DNA of 6,331 nt from Gammaproteobacteria bacterium (GTDB lineage Bacteria > Pseudomonadota > Gammaproteobacteria > Competibacterales > Competibacteraceae): the NCBI GenBank assembly GCA_020047885.1, contig JAIFNF010000225.1, positions 1 to 6,331 of the forward strand, written 5' to 3'. Shown piece by piece: positions 1 to 6,102 of this stretch (the stretch's first letter is position 1; every line of letters starts with the position of its first letter). The position numbers and the translations under genes are program-made. Below the pieces are notes generated by a model. That model saw only the letters and a program-made list of their open reading frames with translations, was not told the DNA's origin and did not search any database.

Positions 1-710
1 TCGGTCTGCTCGCCCCAGATCATCGGGCTGGCGGGGGGCAAATCACAGTACCAATCATAGAACGACCCGCAGGCACCGCCGATTAAGGACAGATAACGGG
101 AACCGGCAGCGTAGGACACCATCGACATCGCGGGAATCGGCGAGAAGCCGTAAATGCGATCCGGGCCGTATTTCTTCGCGGTATAGACATTCGCCGCGGC
201 AATCAGCGGGTTCACTTCCTCCCACGTCGCCCGGACAAAACCGCCCAACCCGCGTTTCGTTTTATATTCGGCGGACTTCGCGGGATCTTCGACAATCGAT
301 GCCCAAGCATCCACCGGGTCTTTATGAGCGGTCAGCGCCTCCCGCCACAGCTTCATCAACCGCCCGCGCACCATCGGATATTTGACCCGATTAGCGCTGT
401 ACAGATACCAGCTATACGACGCCCCACGCTGACAACCGCGCGGCTCATGATTCGGCAAGTCATCACGGGTGCGCGGATAGTCGGTCTGCTGGGTCTCCCA
501 GGTCACCAGCCCGTTCTTGACGTAAATCTTCCAGCTACAAGAGCCAGTGCAATTCACGCCATGGGTGGAGCGCACGATCTTGTCATGCTGCCAGCGGGCG
601 CGGTAGGCGTCCTCCCAGCCGCGATCTTCATTCGTGACGATGCCGTGATCGCCGGAAAAGGTATCGGTGACTTTCTTGAAGAAATTCAGCCGGTCGAGAA
701 AATGACTCAT
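1..710 (-). CDS. narG: Respiratory nitrate reductase alpha subunit, N-terminal part (runs off window)
   Basis: This encodes the first 236 residues of the catalytic subunit of membrane-bound nitrate reductase, which reduces nitrate to nitrite on the cytoplasmic face using quinol electrons passed through NarI and NarH. The N-terminus begins [13 protein letters not shown] and matches remembered E. coli NarG nearly residue for residue over long stretches, for example [19 protein letters not shown]. The FS0 [4Fe-4S] ligands are visible as His50, Cys54, Cys58 and Cys93. The expected molybdenum ligand Asp223 lies in [12 protein letters not shown]. The start at 710 is supported by an AGAGG ribosome site six to seven bases upstream and by agreement with the known NarG N-terminus. 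The gene follows two narK genes on the same strand, so it is probably the third gene of a narK-narK-narGHJI operon. The C-terminal part lies left of position 1. No frameshift or stop is seen in the visible part. Confidence 0.97.
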   Translation of the reverse strand, partial: MSHFLDRLNFFKKVTDTFSGDHGIVTNEDRGWEDAYRARWQHDKIVRSTHGVNCTGSCSWKIYVKNGLVTWETQQTDYPRTRDDLPNHEPRGCQRGASYSWYLYSANRVKYPMVRGRLMKLWREALTAHKDPVDAWASIVEDPAKSAEYKTKRGLGGFVRATWEEVNPLIAAANVYTAKKYGPDRIYGFSPIPAMSMVSYAAGSRYLSLIGGACGSFYDWYCDLPPASPMIWGEQT

Positions 711-735
711 GATAATGGACCTCTTTTTTTAGCGG

Positions 736-797
736 GTTGGCGAGTTGGCGAGTAGCGAGTAGCGATTTTCCCTACTCCCTATTCCCTACTCGCTCTC
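736..797. repeat. Tandem heptamer/octamer repeat with inverted halves between narK and narG
   Basis: This short intergenic tract is built almost wholly of small tandem units. GTTGGCGA occurs twice (736-751), GTAGCGA twice (752-765), then TTTT, then CCCTACT, CCCTATT and CCCTACT (770-790), followed by CGCTCTC. The two halves can fold back: AGCGAGTAG at 754-762 is perfectly complementary to CTACTCGCT at 786-794. It fills most of the space between the stop of the upstream transporter (800) and the narG ribosome site (about 717-721). No T-run follows the hairpin in the transcribed direction, so it is unlikely to be an intrinsic terminator. It resembles short tandemly repeated heptamer families known from intergenic regions of cyanobacteria and some gammaproteobacteria; that comparison is inference. 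Confidence 0.75.
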
Positions 798-799
798 AT

Positions 800-2089
800 T
801 CAGCACGGTTTCTCTGCCCCAGTGCGGGCGTAGAACCACCAGTTAATGCCAACGTTGATGAGGTAAAACACCACCAATCCATACAGGAACGCATTGACGG
901 AACCGGTGGCGGCGATGGACGTACCTACTAGCATTCCCCAGATGAATGGGCCGAACGCGGCCATGGCGGCGGTGAAGCCGATTACGCCGCCCGCCTGGCG
1001 CGGCTCGAAAATCATCGGCATTTGCTTGAACGTGCTGGCGTTGCCGACGCCGGTGAAGAAAAACACGCCGAGCATCAGCCCGACGAACATCGGGAACTGT
1101 TCCATCGAGGTCGGGCTGGTATAGAGAGTGACGCCCATCAGGCAAAGCAGCAGACCCACGCCCGAAATCTGGGTGACAATCGCGCCGCCGAATTTGTCGG
1201 AAATAGGGCCGCCGATCACTCGGGCGACGGAGCCAATTAAGGGGCCGTAAAAGGCATAAACCAGTGGATCAGGACCACCGGGTAACCCCCCGTAGAGTTG
1301 CTTGATTAATAATGGGAAGGTCGCGGCGAAACCGGAAAATGAACCGAAGGTCATGATGTACAGACTGGTCATCGTCCAGGTGTGCTTGTTACTGAAAATA
1401 TCGAATTGTTCCCGGACATTGGCGCGCACCGGCACCGATTTCAGCATCACCCAGGCCGCAATAGCGAACACGATAATGAACGGCACATAGATCAATGCGG
1501 CGTTCTGCAACCACATCGGCTTGCTCACATCGCCTTTGGTGAAAGTTAGTGGATCGCCGGCCAGCGTTCCGAACAGGGCAAAACCGATAATCCACGGCGT
1601 TACAAACTGCACCACACTCACGCCAAAATTGCCGATACCGGCTTGAATCGCCAGTGCCGTCCCTTGCAGTCGTTTCGGGAAAAACAGGCTCGTTGAAGGC
1701 ATAAAGGAACTGAAATTACCGCCACCCAGACCCGCTAAAAACGAGAGTGTCAACAAAATCCAATACGGCGTGGTCGGATCTTGAATCGCGTAGAACCAGC
1801 CCAGCGCTGGAATTAACAGCGACAGGGTGGAGAAGGCGACGACATGGCGGGTGCCGTAAATAGGGATGAGGAACGTGTGGATGAATTCGGTCGCCGAGAG
1901 TTTAAAGCCGACGTTGGGCAGGCGCACCACGAGGGCGCTGACCACGAACCAGACGATAAACGCCATCATCAGGTTCAATGTCGTAATCGTCAGGGTTTTC
2001 CAGGCCAGACTTTTGCCGGTTTTTTCCCAGAACGCCGGGTCTTCCGGAGTCCAGGCGCTCAACCAAGTGCGGGGATTGTGTTCGGTCAT
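800..2089 (-). CDS. narK: Free-standing NarK2-type nitrate/nitrite transporter, lacking helix 2 region
   Basis: This 429-residue major facilitator protein belongs to the nitrate/nitrite porter family and is predicted to lie in the inner membrane. It has the NarK2-style N-terminus (WTPEDPAFWEKTGKSLA, 13-29), the nitrate signature GIGNFG at 151-156, a second glycine-rich motif (GVGN, 347-350), and the C-half conserved arginine Arg290 before GGPISDKFGG. It aligns along its length with the second half of the neighbouring fused transporter but is missing about 16 residues after LSATEF (61-69). The fused protein there carries helix 2 and the substrate-binding arginine (its Arg514). It also lacks a roughly 25-30-residue cytoplasmic insertion present near residues 806-836 of the fused protein. 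The reading frame is intact. I chose the start at 2089 because GGAG lies nine bases upstream and the N-terminus matches the family; an upstream extension to 2242 would overlap the preceding gene and the intergenic hairpin. Transport activity is doubtful. The symbol denotes the family only. Confidence 0.9.
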   Translation of the reverse strand: MTEHNPRTWLSAWTPEDPAFWEKTGKSLAWKTLTITTLNLMMAFIVWFVVSALVVRLPNVGFKLSATEFIHTFLIPIYGTRHVVAFSTLSLLIPALGWFYAIQDPTTPYWILLTLSFLAGLGGGNFSSFMPSTSLFFPKRLQGTALAIQAGIGNFGVSVVQFVTPWIIGFALFGTLAGDPLTFTKGDVSKPMWLQNAALIYVPFIIVFAIAAWVMLKSVPVRANVREQFDIFSNKHTWTMTSLYIMTFGSFSGFAATFPLLIKQLYGGLPGGPDPLVYAFYGPLIGSVARVIGGPISDKFGGAIVTQISGVGLLLCLMGVTLYTSPTSMEQFPMFVGLMLGVFFFTGVGNASTFKQMPMIFEPRQAGGVIGFTAAMAAFGPFIWGMLVGTSIAATGSVNAFLYGLVVFYLINVGINWWFYARTGAEKPC

Positions 2090-2140
2090 GGATTGATGCT
2101 CCAGTCGTGATGTACGGAATTTATCGGATTCGGCTAATCC

Positions 2141-2178
2141 CCCCGTCTCGTCCTCTTTTTGCAAAGAGGACGTAGGGG
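2141..2178. repeat. Palindromic intergenic hairpin repeat between the two narK genes
   Basis: This is a strong inverted repeat in the 95-base gap between the two transporter genes. CGTCCTCTTT (2149-2158) pairs perfectly with AAAGAGGACG (2163-2172) around a four-base loop. An outer CCCC (2141-2144) pairs with GGGG (2175-2178) across a small internal loop, followed on the plus strand by AATTT. Read in the direction of transcription (minus), the stem is followed by GAGACGGGGGG and not by T residues, so it is not a convincing Rho-independent terminator. It may be an mRNA processing or stability element. Its C-block, hairpin, GGGGAA(A)TTT layout resembles the repeat at the 3' end of mobA in this window. 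Confidence 0.7.
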
Positions 2179-2184
2179 AATTTC

Positions 2185-4875
2185 TCAACACGCCACCTCT
2201 GCACCCTTGCGGAAATACCAGCGCCAGGTCACCCCTACGCAACTTAGGTAAAACAGGCTGAAGAAGAACAGCGCACCCTGCGGACTGCCAGTCAATTCAA
2301 TCGAAGCGCCATAAGCCATGGGAATGAAGAACCCGCCTAAAGCGGCCACAGCAGCGCTTAAACCCATAGCCGCGGCAGCTTTGGTCACGCCCTCGCGCCG
2401 TGCCTGCTCTAGCGCTGCGACATCATGCTGATCCGTCACCCGGCGTTCACACACGGTGCGGAAGATGATGGGAATCATGCGGAAGGTGGAGCCGTTGCCA
2501 ATACCGGCGGCGAGGAACAACACCAAAAACATCGCGACAAAACCGATGACATTACCGCCGTCGTTTGCGCTGGGCAGGAACGCGACCGCTGCCAGCGTCG
2601 CCAGTGCCATAATGATGAAGATCGTGAAAGTGATGATCGCGCCGCCCAAGCGGTCGGCCAGCCAACCGCCGATGGGTCGCACAAAGGCGGCCAGCAGCGG
2701 GCCGATAAAGGCGAACTGGAAGGCGTCCACACCAGGAAAGATCGTGTTGACTAACATGGGGAAGCCGGCGGCCAGGCCGATGAAAGAACCGAAAGTGCCG
2801 ATGTACAGCCAGCTCATCAACCACTGATGCTTGTGCTGGAAAATCGCCGCCTGTTCGGCAAAACCGGCCTTGACGCTGGCAATGTTGTCCATGCCGAAAT
2901 ACGCAGCGATGGCCGAGAGTACGATAAAAGGAGTCCAGATAAACCCAGCGTTTTGCACCCAGATCTGCGTCGTGGCGGTTCCGTCCAGATGGCTTTGCGC
3001 ATCACCGCCCAGCACCAGCAACGCTCCGCCGTAAATGGCGATTGGCGCAATCAGTTGTGCCAGACCCACGCCCAGGTTGCCAATACCGGCGTTCAACCCC
3101 AGCGCCGTACCCTGTAAACGCTGGGGATAGAAGAAGCTGATATTAGCCATGCTGGAGGAGAAATTGCCGCCACCCAGTCCGCAGAGCAGGGCAATCGCCA
3201 CAAACACTGCGTACTGGGTATGGGGGTTCTGCACCGCCACGCCAATCCACAACGTGGGCAACAGCAGCAGCGTTGTACTGAATACCGTCCAGTTGCGCCC
3301 GCCGAAGATCGGCACCACGAAGGAGAACAGCAGGCGAAACAAGGCTCCGGACAAACCAGGCAATGCCGCCAGCCAGAACAGTTGATGGGCAGTGAACTCA
3401 AAGCCGATATGTGGCAATTCGACGACAATCACGCTCCACACGACCCAGACCGCGAAGGCCAGCAGCAACGCCGGCATCGACAGCCACAAATTGCGGTTGG
3501 CGATGCGCCGCCCGGTCTTCTCCCAGAACGCTTCATCATCCGGCCGCCAGTCGACCAGCCGATGTCGGCGCGGACGAACGTGTTCAATGAGTTGCGCCTG
3601 CTCCAGTTCGGCGCGGACGTCGGCATGACGCTCCAGAATCGTCGCACGCTCCTCCCGCTCCGCCAGCCAAGTCCACAGCATGGTGGCTGCCAACACGACG
3701 AACATGATCATGTAGGCGCTGCTACGCACCCCCATCGCGTCCGCAGCGACGCCAAACACAATCGGCATGGTGAAACCGCCCAAACCGCCAATTACACCCA
3801 CCAGCCCACCGACTGACCCCATGCTGTTCGGGTAATAATCGGCCAGACAGCGGTAGACGCTGGCCTTACCGATGCCTTGGGCGATGCCGACCACGAACAC
3901 CAGCACGGTAAAGGAGATGACGCCCAGTCCCACATTTAGCGATACATCTCCGCGTAAGGTATGCACGGTCATGGTGGTCTGCGGGTAGCAGAGGAAAAAC
4001 AAGCCGATCAGCGAAATCCAGAACACCCACCAAGTGGTCTGGCTGCCGCCGTAACGGTCGGAAATCCAGCCGCCCAAGGCGCGGATGACTCCGGAAGGCA
4101 GGGTGAATAACAGGGTGACGAAAGAGGCGGTTTTTAAATCGAGGCCATATTCCCCGACATAATATTTGGGCAGCCACAGCGCCAGCGCCACGAAGCCGCC
4201 GAAGACAAAGTAATAGGCCAGCCCGAACCGCCACACCCGCAGATCCATTAAGGGCGTCAACTGCTGACCCAGGGTAAGTTGAATGCCGGATTTTTTACGC
4301 GCTTCGGTCTTGGGATCGGGATAGGTCAATAACCAGAACAAGACGGCCATGGCCAGCATGGCGATGGAATAGACTTGCGGCACCATCCGCCAGCCGTAAG
4401 CAACTACCAAGAGCGGTGCCACCAGATTGGTGATGGCGGCTCCGGCGTTGCCCGCCCCAAAGATGCCCATCGCTGTGCCCTGCCGTTCCTTGCTAAACCA
4501 GGCCGAGGTGTAGGCGATGCCGGTGGCGAATGAACCGCCGGCCAATCCCACGAACAGGCCGAGCGTGAGGTATTGCCAGTATTGGGTAGCGAACGCCAGA
4601 CCATAAATCGGAATGGCGACGATGATCATCTGGACAAAAAATACAATGCGCCCGCCGAAGCGATCGGTGAGAATCCCGAGCGGCAGGCGAACGAGTGAAC
4701 CGGTGAGAATCGGCGTTGCAACGAGTAGGCCGAATTCGGTTTCGCTAAGATTCAGTTCTGCTTTAATGCGGATGCCAAGAATGGAGAACATGGTCCACAC
4801 GGCGAAATTCACCGCGAAGGCCAGGGTATTCATGGTCAGCACCGAGATCTGTTTGTACTGAAGCGTCGTAGCCAT
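2185..4875 (-). CDS. narK: NarK1-NarK2 fused nitrate/nitrite transporter, two MFS domains in one chain
   Basis: This 896-residue protein carries two complete nitrate/nitrite porter domains and is expected to have 24 membrane helices. Domain 1 (about 1-405) is NarK1-like, with Arg63 in helix 2 (GSLVRLPLGILTDRFGGR), the signature GAGNAG (140-145) and Arg265 before GGWISDRYGG. A charged, probably cytoplasmic linker (about 405-455) leads to domain 2 (about 456-896). That domain is NarK2-like, with FWEKTGRRIANRNLW (450-464), Arg514, GIGNLG (597-602) and Arg733 before GGWLADRLGG. In E. coli NarK the equivalent arginines (Arg89, Arg305) bind the anion. In Paracoccus the same fusion pairs a nitrate/proton symporter with a nitrate/nitrite antiporter; those activities are inferred here. 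The start at 4875 has an AGAGG site six bases upstream. It is the first gene after the divergent control region and probably heads the operon that includes narG. Confidence 0.95.
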   Translation of the reverse strand: MATTLQYKQISVLTMNTLAFAVNFAVWTMFSILGIRIKAELNLSETEFGLLVATPILTGSLVRLPLGILTDRFGGRIVFFVQMIIVAIPIYGLAFATQYWQYLTLGLFVGLAGGSFATGIAYTSAWFSKERQGTAMGIFGAGNAGAAITNLVAPLLVVAYGWRMVPQVYSIAMLAMAVLFWLLTYPDPKTEARKKSGIQLTLGQQLTPLMDLRVWRFGLAYYFVFGGFVALALWLPKYYVGEYGLDLKTASFVTLLFTLPSGVIRALGGWISDRYGGSQTTWWVFWISLIGLFFLCYPQTTMTVHTLRGDVSLNVGLGVISFTVLVFVVGIAQGIGKASVYRCLADYYPNSMGSVGGLVGVIGGLGGFTMPIVFGVAADAMGVRSSAYMIMFVVLAATMLWTWLAEREERATILERHADVRAELEQAQLIEHVRPRRHRLVDWRPDDEAFWEKTGRRIANRNLWLSMPALLLAFAVWVVWSVIVVELPHIGFEFTAHQLFWLAALPGLSGALFRLLFSFVVPIFGGRNWTVFSTTLLLLPTLWIGVAVQNPHTQYAVFVAIALLCGLGGGNFSSSMANISFFYPQRLQGTALGLNAGIGNLGVGLAQLIAPIAIYGGALLVLGGDAQSHLDGTATTQIWVQNAGFIWTPFIVLSAIAAYFGMDNIASVKAGFAEQAAIFQHKHQWLMSWLYIGTFGSFIGLAAGFPMLVNTIFPGVDAFQFAFIGPLLAAFVRPIGGWLADRLGGAIITFTIFIIMALATLAAVAFLPSANDGGNVIGFVAMFLVLFLAAGIGNGSTFRMIPIIFRTVCERRVTDQHDVAALEQARREGVTKAAAAMGLSAAVAALGGFFIPMAYGASIELTGSPQGALFFFSLFYLSCVGVTWRWYFRKGAEVAC

Positions 4876-4906
4876 CTTGAACCTCTTTTATTATGCTGCA
4901 CCTGCG

Positions 4907-4939
4907 ATAGTACACGGCTTTCAACGCTCAATTCTTGAG
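4907..4939 (-). promoter_or_regulatory. Possible activator-dependent narK promoter (weak)
   Basis: On the minus strand TACTAT (4912-4907) could be a -10 element. It would place the transcript start near 4900 and give a leader of about 24 bases that contains the AGAGG ribosome site. No good -35 hexamer lies at the right distance, as is common for FNR-activated promoters. The half-site CTCAA (4939-4935, four of five matches to ATCAA) falls where the right half of an FNR box centred at -41.5 would lie, but the left half does not match. This is a guess from spacing. Confidence 0.25.
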
Positions 4940-4986
4940 TACGGCTGTAGGTTTTATCTAAGAAATGACCGCGATAGTCACTAAAA

Positions 4987-5002
4987 TACCTCTTTGGAGG
5001 TA
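4987..5002. promoter_or_regulatory. NarL/NarP 7-2-7 operator, narK-proximal
   Basis: The site reads TACCTCT-TT-GGAGGTA. The left heptamer fits the NarL consensus TACYYMT exactly, and the right one, read on the other strand, is TACCTCC with one mismatch at the last base. The 7-2-7 inverted spacing is the arrangement bound by NarL and NarP in enterobacteria. It lies about 112-127 bases upstream of the fused narK start codon, and an additional heptamer follows two bases later. Confidence 0.7.
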
Positions 5003-5003
5003 G

Positions 5004-5010
5004 AGGGGTA
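5004..5010 (-). promoter_or_regulatory. Single NarL heptamer
   Basis: On the minus strand this is TACCCCT, an exact fit to TACYYMT. It sits one base beyond the adjoining 7-2-7 palindrome and could extend NarL binding toward the IHF site. A seven-base degenerate match is weak alone; its position beside the palindrome is what supports it. Confidence 0.5.
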
Positions 5011-5019
5011 TTTCAAATA

Positions 5020-5032
5020 CAACCCATTGATA
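5020..5032 (-). promoter_or_regulatory. IHF binding site
   Basis: On the minus strand this reads TATCAATGGGTTG, an exact match to the IHF consensus WATCAANNNNTTR. The stretch 5' of it on that strand (plus positions 5033-5048) is almost pure A/T, as in strong natural IHF sites. It lies between the two NarL palindromes, about 145-157 bases upstream of the fused narK start. A DNA bend here would bring the distal NarL site near the promoter, as described for E. coli narG. Confidence 0.6.
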
Positions 5033-5090
5033 TTAAATTATATTAATAGAGTTGAACCCGTAGATTTAGCGACTGGGAGCAGATGTGGCA

Positions 5091-5106
5091 TACCTCTGAA
5101 GAGGTA
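5091..5106. promoter_or_regulatory. Perfect NarL/NarP 7-2-7 operator, mobA-proximal
   Basis: TACCTCT-GA-AGAGGTA is a perfect inverted repeat in which both heptamers match the NarL consensus TACYYMT exactly, with the two-base spacing that NarL and NarP recognise. Its centre is about 223 bases upstream of the fused narK start and about 45 bases upstream of the mobA start. It could act as the distal activating site for the nar operon, as a regulator of mobA, or both. Confidence 0.75.
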
Positions 5107-5143
5107 ATACAAAAAACCCAGATAATATGAGGGTAATGCCGGC

Positions 5144-5782
5144 ATGATGCGTGACGATCAAACCGCGGTAACTGGCCTGATTCTGGCGGGTGGGCGCGCT
5201 GAGCGGATGGGTGGACAAGATAAAGGACTGTTGCTGCTGGCCGGCGAGCCGCTGATTGCACACAGCATTCGCCGCTTGCGGCCACAGGTTGCGGCGTTGT
5301 TGATCAGCGCTAATCGCCATCATGCTGTTTACCAGACATTCGGCTTCCCGGTCGTAGGCGACGATCCCGAGTTGCGGTTTCGGGGGCCACTGGCCGGGAT
5401 ACTCGCGGCGATGGCGGTCGCGGAGACGCCGTACATATTGACTGCGCCCTGCGATGTGCCGCTATTGCCGCTGGATTACGCGCAGCGGATGTGCATGGCG
5501 CTGGAGCGGGAAAGCGTAGCGGTCAGCGTGGCGTTCGGCGAAGGATGCTGGCAACCTGTGTTTGCTCTATTGCCGGTGACTTTACGCGATGATTTGGCCG
5601 ATTGGTTAGTGACGGGTCAAAGTGGCGTTGGTCGCTGGCTGCAACGGCATCAGCCCGTGCGCGTGGTGTTCCCGGACCGGCAGACGCTGTTCAGGAATCT
5701 CAATACGCCCGAGGATCTGGCGCAACTGGAGGCAGATCTCAGTTCCCCCTTTAACGAAAGGAAGGCCAAGGGGAAATTTTGA
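5144..5782 (+). CDS. mobA: Molybdenum cofactor guanylyltransferase MobA
   Basis: MobA transfers GMP from GTP to Mo-molybdopterin, making the guanine dinucleotide cofactor used by NarG and related enzymes; it is a soluble cytoplasmic enzyme. The 212-residue product shows the nucleotide-binding motif LAGGRAERMGGQDKG (14-28, with Lys27), SANRH (55-59), GPLAGI (81-86), the metal-binding Asp104 in PCDVP (102-106), QPVFALLP (137-144) and NLNTPEDL (185-192). E. coli MobA is about 194 residues. The extra C-terminal residues here (about 200-212) are encoded by a palindromic repeat. The start at 5144 is preceded by GAGGG (5129-5133); ATG at 5147 is an alternative. The gene diverges from the narK-narG operon and shares its NarL/IHF control region, which suggests joint supply of enzyme and cofactor. 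No convincing sigma-70 promoter was found. Confidence 0.95.
   Translation: MMRDDQTAVTGLILAGGRAERMGGQDKGLLLLAGEPLIAHSIRRLRPQVAALLISANRHHAVYQTFGFPVVGDDPELRFRGPLAGILAAMAVAETPYILTAPCDVPLLPLDYAQRMCMALERESVAVSVAFGEGCWQPVFALLPVTLRDDLADWLVTGQSGVGRWLQRHQPVRVVFPDRQTLFRNLNTPEDLAQLEADLSSPFNERKAKGKF
5741..5780. repeat. Palindromic repeat overlapping the mobA 3' end
   Basis: TTCCCC (5743-5748) pairs with GGGGAA (5770-5775). Inside it is the small hairpin CCTTT-AACG-AAAGG (5748-5761). The element encodes the last 14 or so MobA residues, and the TGA stop follows directly at 5780-5782. The layout (C-block, TTTAACGAAAGG core, GGGGAAATTT end) is like the hairpin between the two narK genes. It suggests a dispersed intergenic repeat that has entered or extended the gene end. 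With TTTT ending the element it might also weakly terminate transcription, but the stem is imperfect. Confidence 0.55.
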
Positions 5783-5928
5783 CGGGTTGCCGACGGGAAA
5801 TTCCGCTGGGACCCATCGCTCTTCCACGACTGTGTTGTGCTTCATCAACCGTTTGTCAATCAGCGCGTTGCAAACGAACTTGCTCCCGATGGCTGAAATG
5901 ACGCCCCTAACCACGCTGAGTCAGTACT

Positions 5929-6102
5929 ATGCACCTTTCTGACCCTGCCAACATCGCCGACCGTCTGCTCACTTTGCAGGAAGCGATCACTATCGCGCTG
6001 CAATCCATTCAGCCGATTGCTGAAATGGAGTCAGTTCCTTTGCTTCGCGCTGAGGGACGGGTGCTGGCCGTGCATTGGGCCGACCTGTCGCCTGACGCGG
6101 TA
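5929..6102 (+). pseudogene. moeA: moeA N-terminal fragment, interrupted by insertion element
   Basis: MoeA inserts molybdenum into adenylated molybdopterin, a step before MobA acts. Only about 58 codons are present. LTLQEAITIALQSIQPIAE (residues 15-32) and VPLLRAEGRVLA (36-47) match the family N-terminus (E. coli counterpart ends LVQCFGRILASDVVSPLDVP). After about Val58 the family sequence, which should continue toward the conserved FDNSAMDGYA, is replaced by unrelated YLTAPEISIF and a stop at 6154-6156. The change falls on a TA dinucleotide (6101-6102), fitting insertion of an IS630-type element. An in-frame TGA at 5917-5919 makes 5929 the first ATG; its ribosome site is poor. The gap of 146 bases from mobA holds no other gene that I can support. 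The rest of moeA may lie beyond the element. Confidence 0.7.

Noticed and set aside
324..755. 143-residue plus-strand open frame opposite narG
   Set aside because: It is antisense to well-conserved narG codons and its translation resembles no family; it is a by-product of the coding bias on the other strand.
2141..2178. Rho-independent terminator between the two narK genes
   Set aside because: No T-run follows the stem in the transcribed (minus) direction; the T-rich side lies within the stem and loop.
2090..2242. N-terminal extension of the free-standing narK up to 2242
   Set aside because: It would overlap the end of the fused narK, read through the hairpin repeat, and add 51 residues with no family likeness; 2089 has a good ribosome site and a family-like N-terminus.
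3220..3816. 198-residue plus-strand frame opposite the fused narK
   Set aside because: It is antisense to conserved transporter domain and linker codons, rich in His/Gln/Arg as typical of shadow frames, with no recognisable motif.
4890..4895. CATAAT on the minus strand as the narK -10 element, with TTGAGCGTTGAAAG centred at -41.5 as an FNR box
   Set aside because: The transcript would start near 4883, only about 8 bases before the ATG and inside the ribosome site, and the right FNR half-site matches at only one of five positions.
4904..4978. Direct repeat GCGATAGT at 4904-4911 and 4971-4978 as a regulator site
   Set aside because: Two eight-base copies 67 bases apart, matching no regulator I know; this could be chance.
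5121..5126. GATAAT as a mobA -10 element
   Set aside because: It would start transcription at about 5133, within the ribosome binding site, and has no -35 partner.
5606..5914. 102-residue minus-strand frame across the mobA end and the moeA spacer
   Set aside because: It runs antisense through mobA and the palindromic repeat (giving FPLGLPFVKGG-like junk) and shows no domain.
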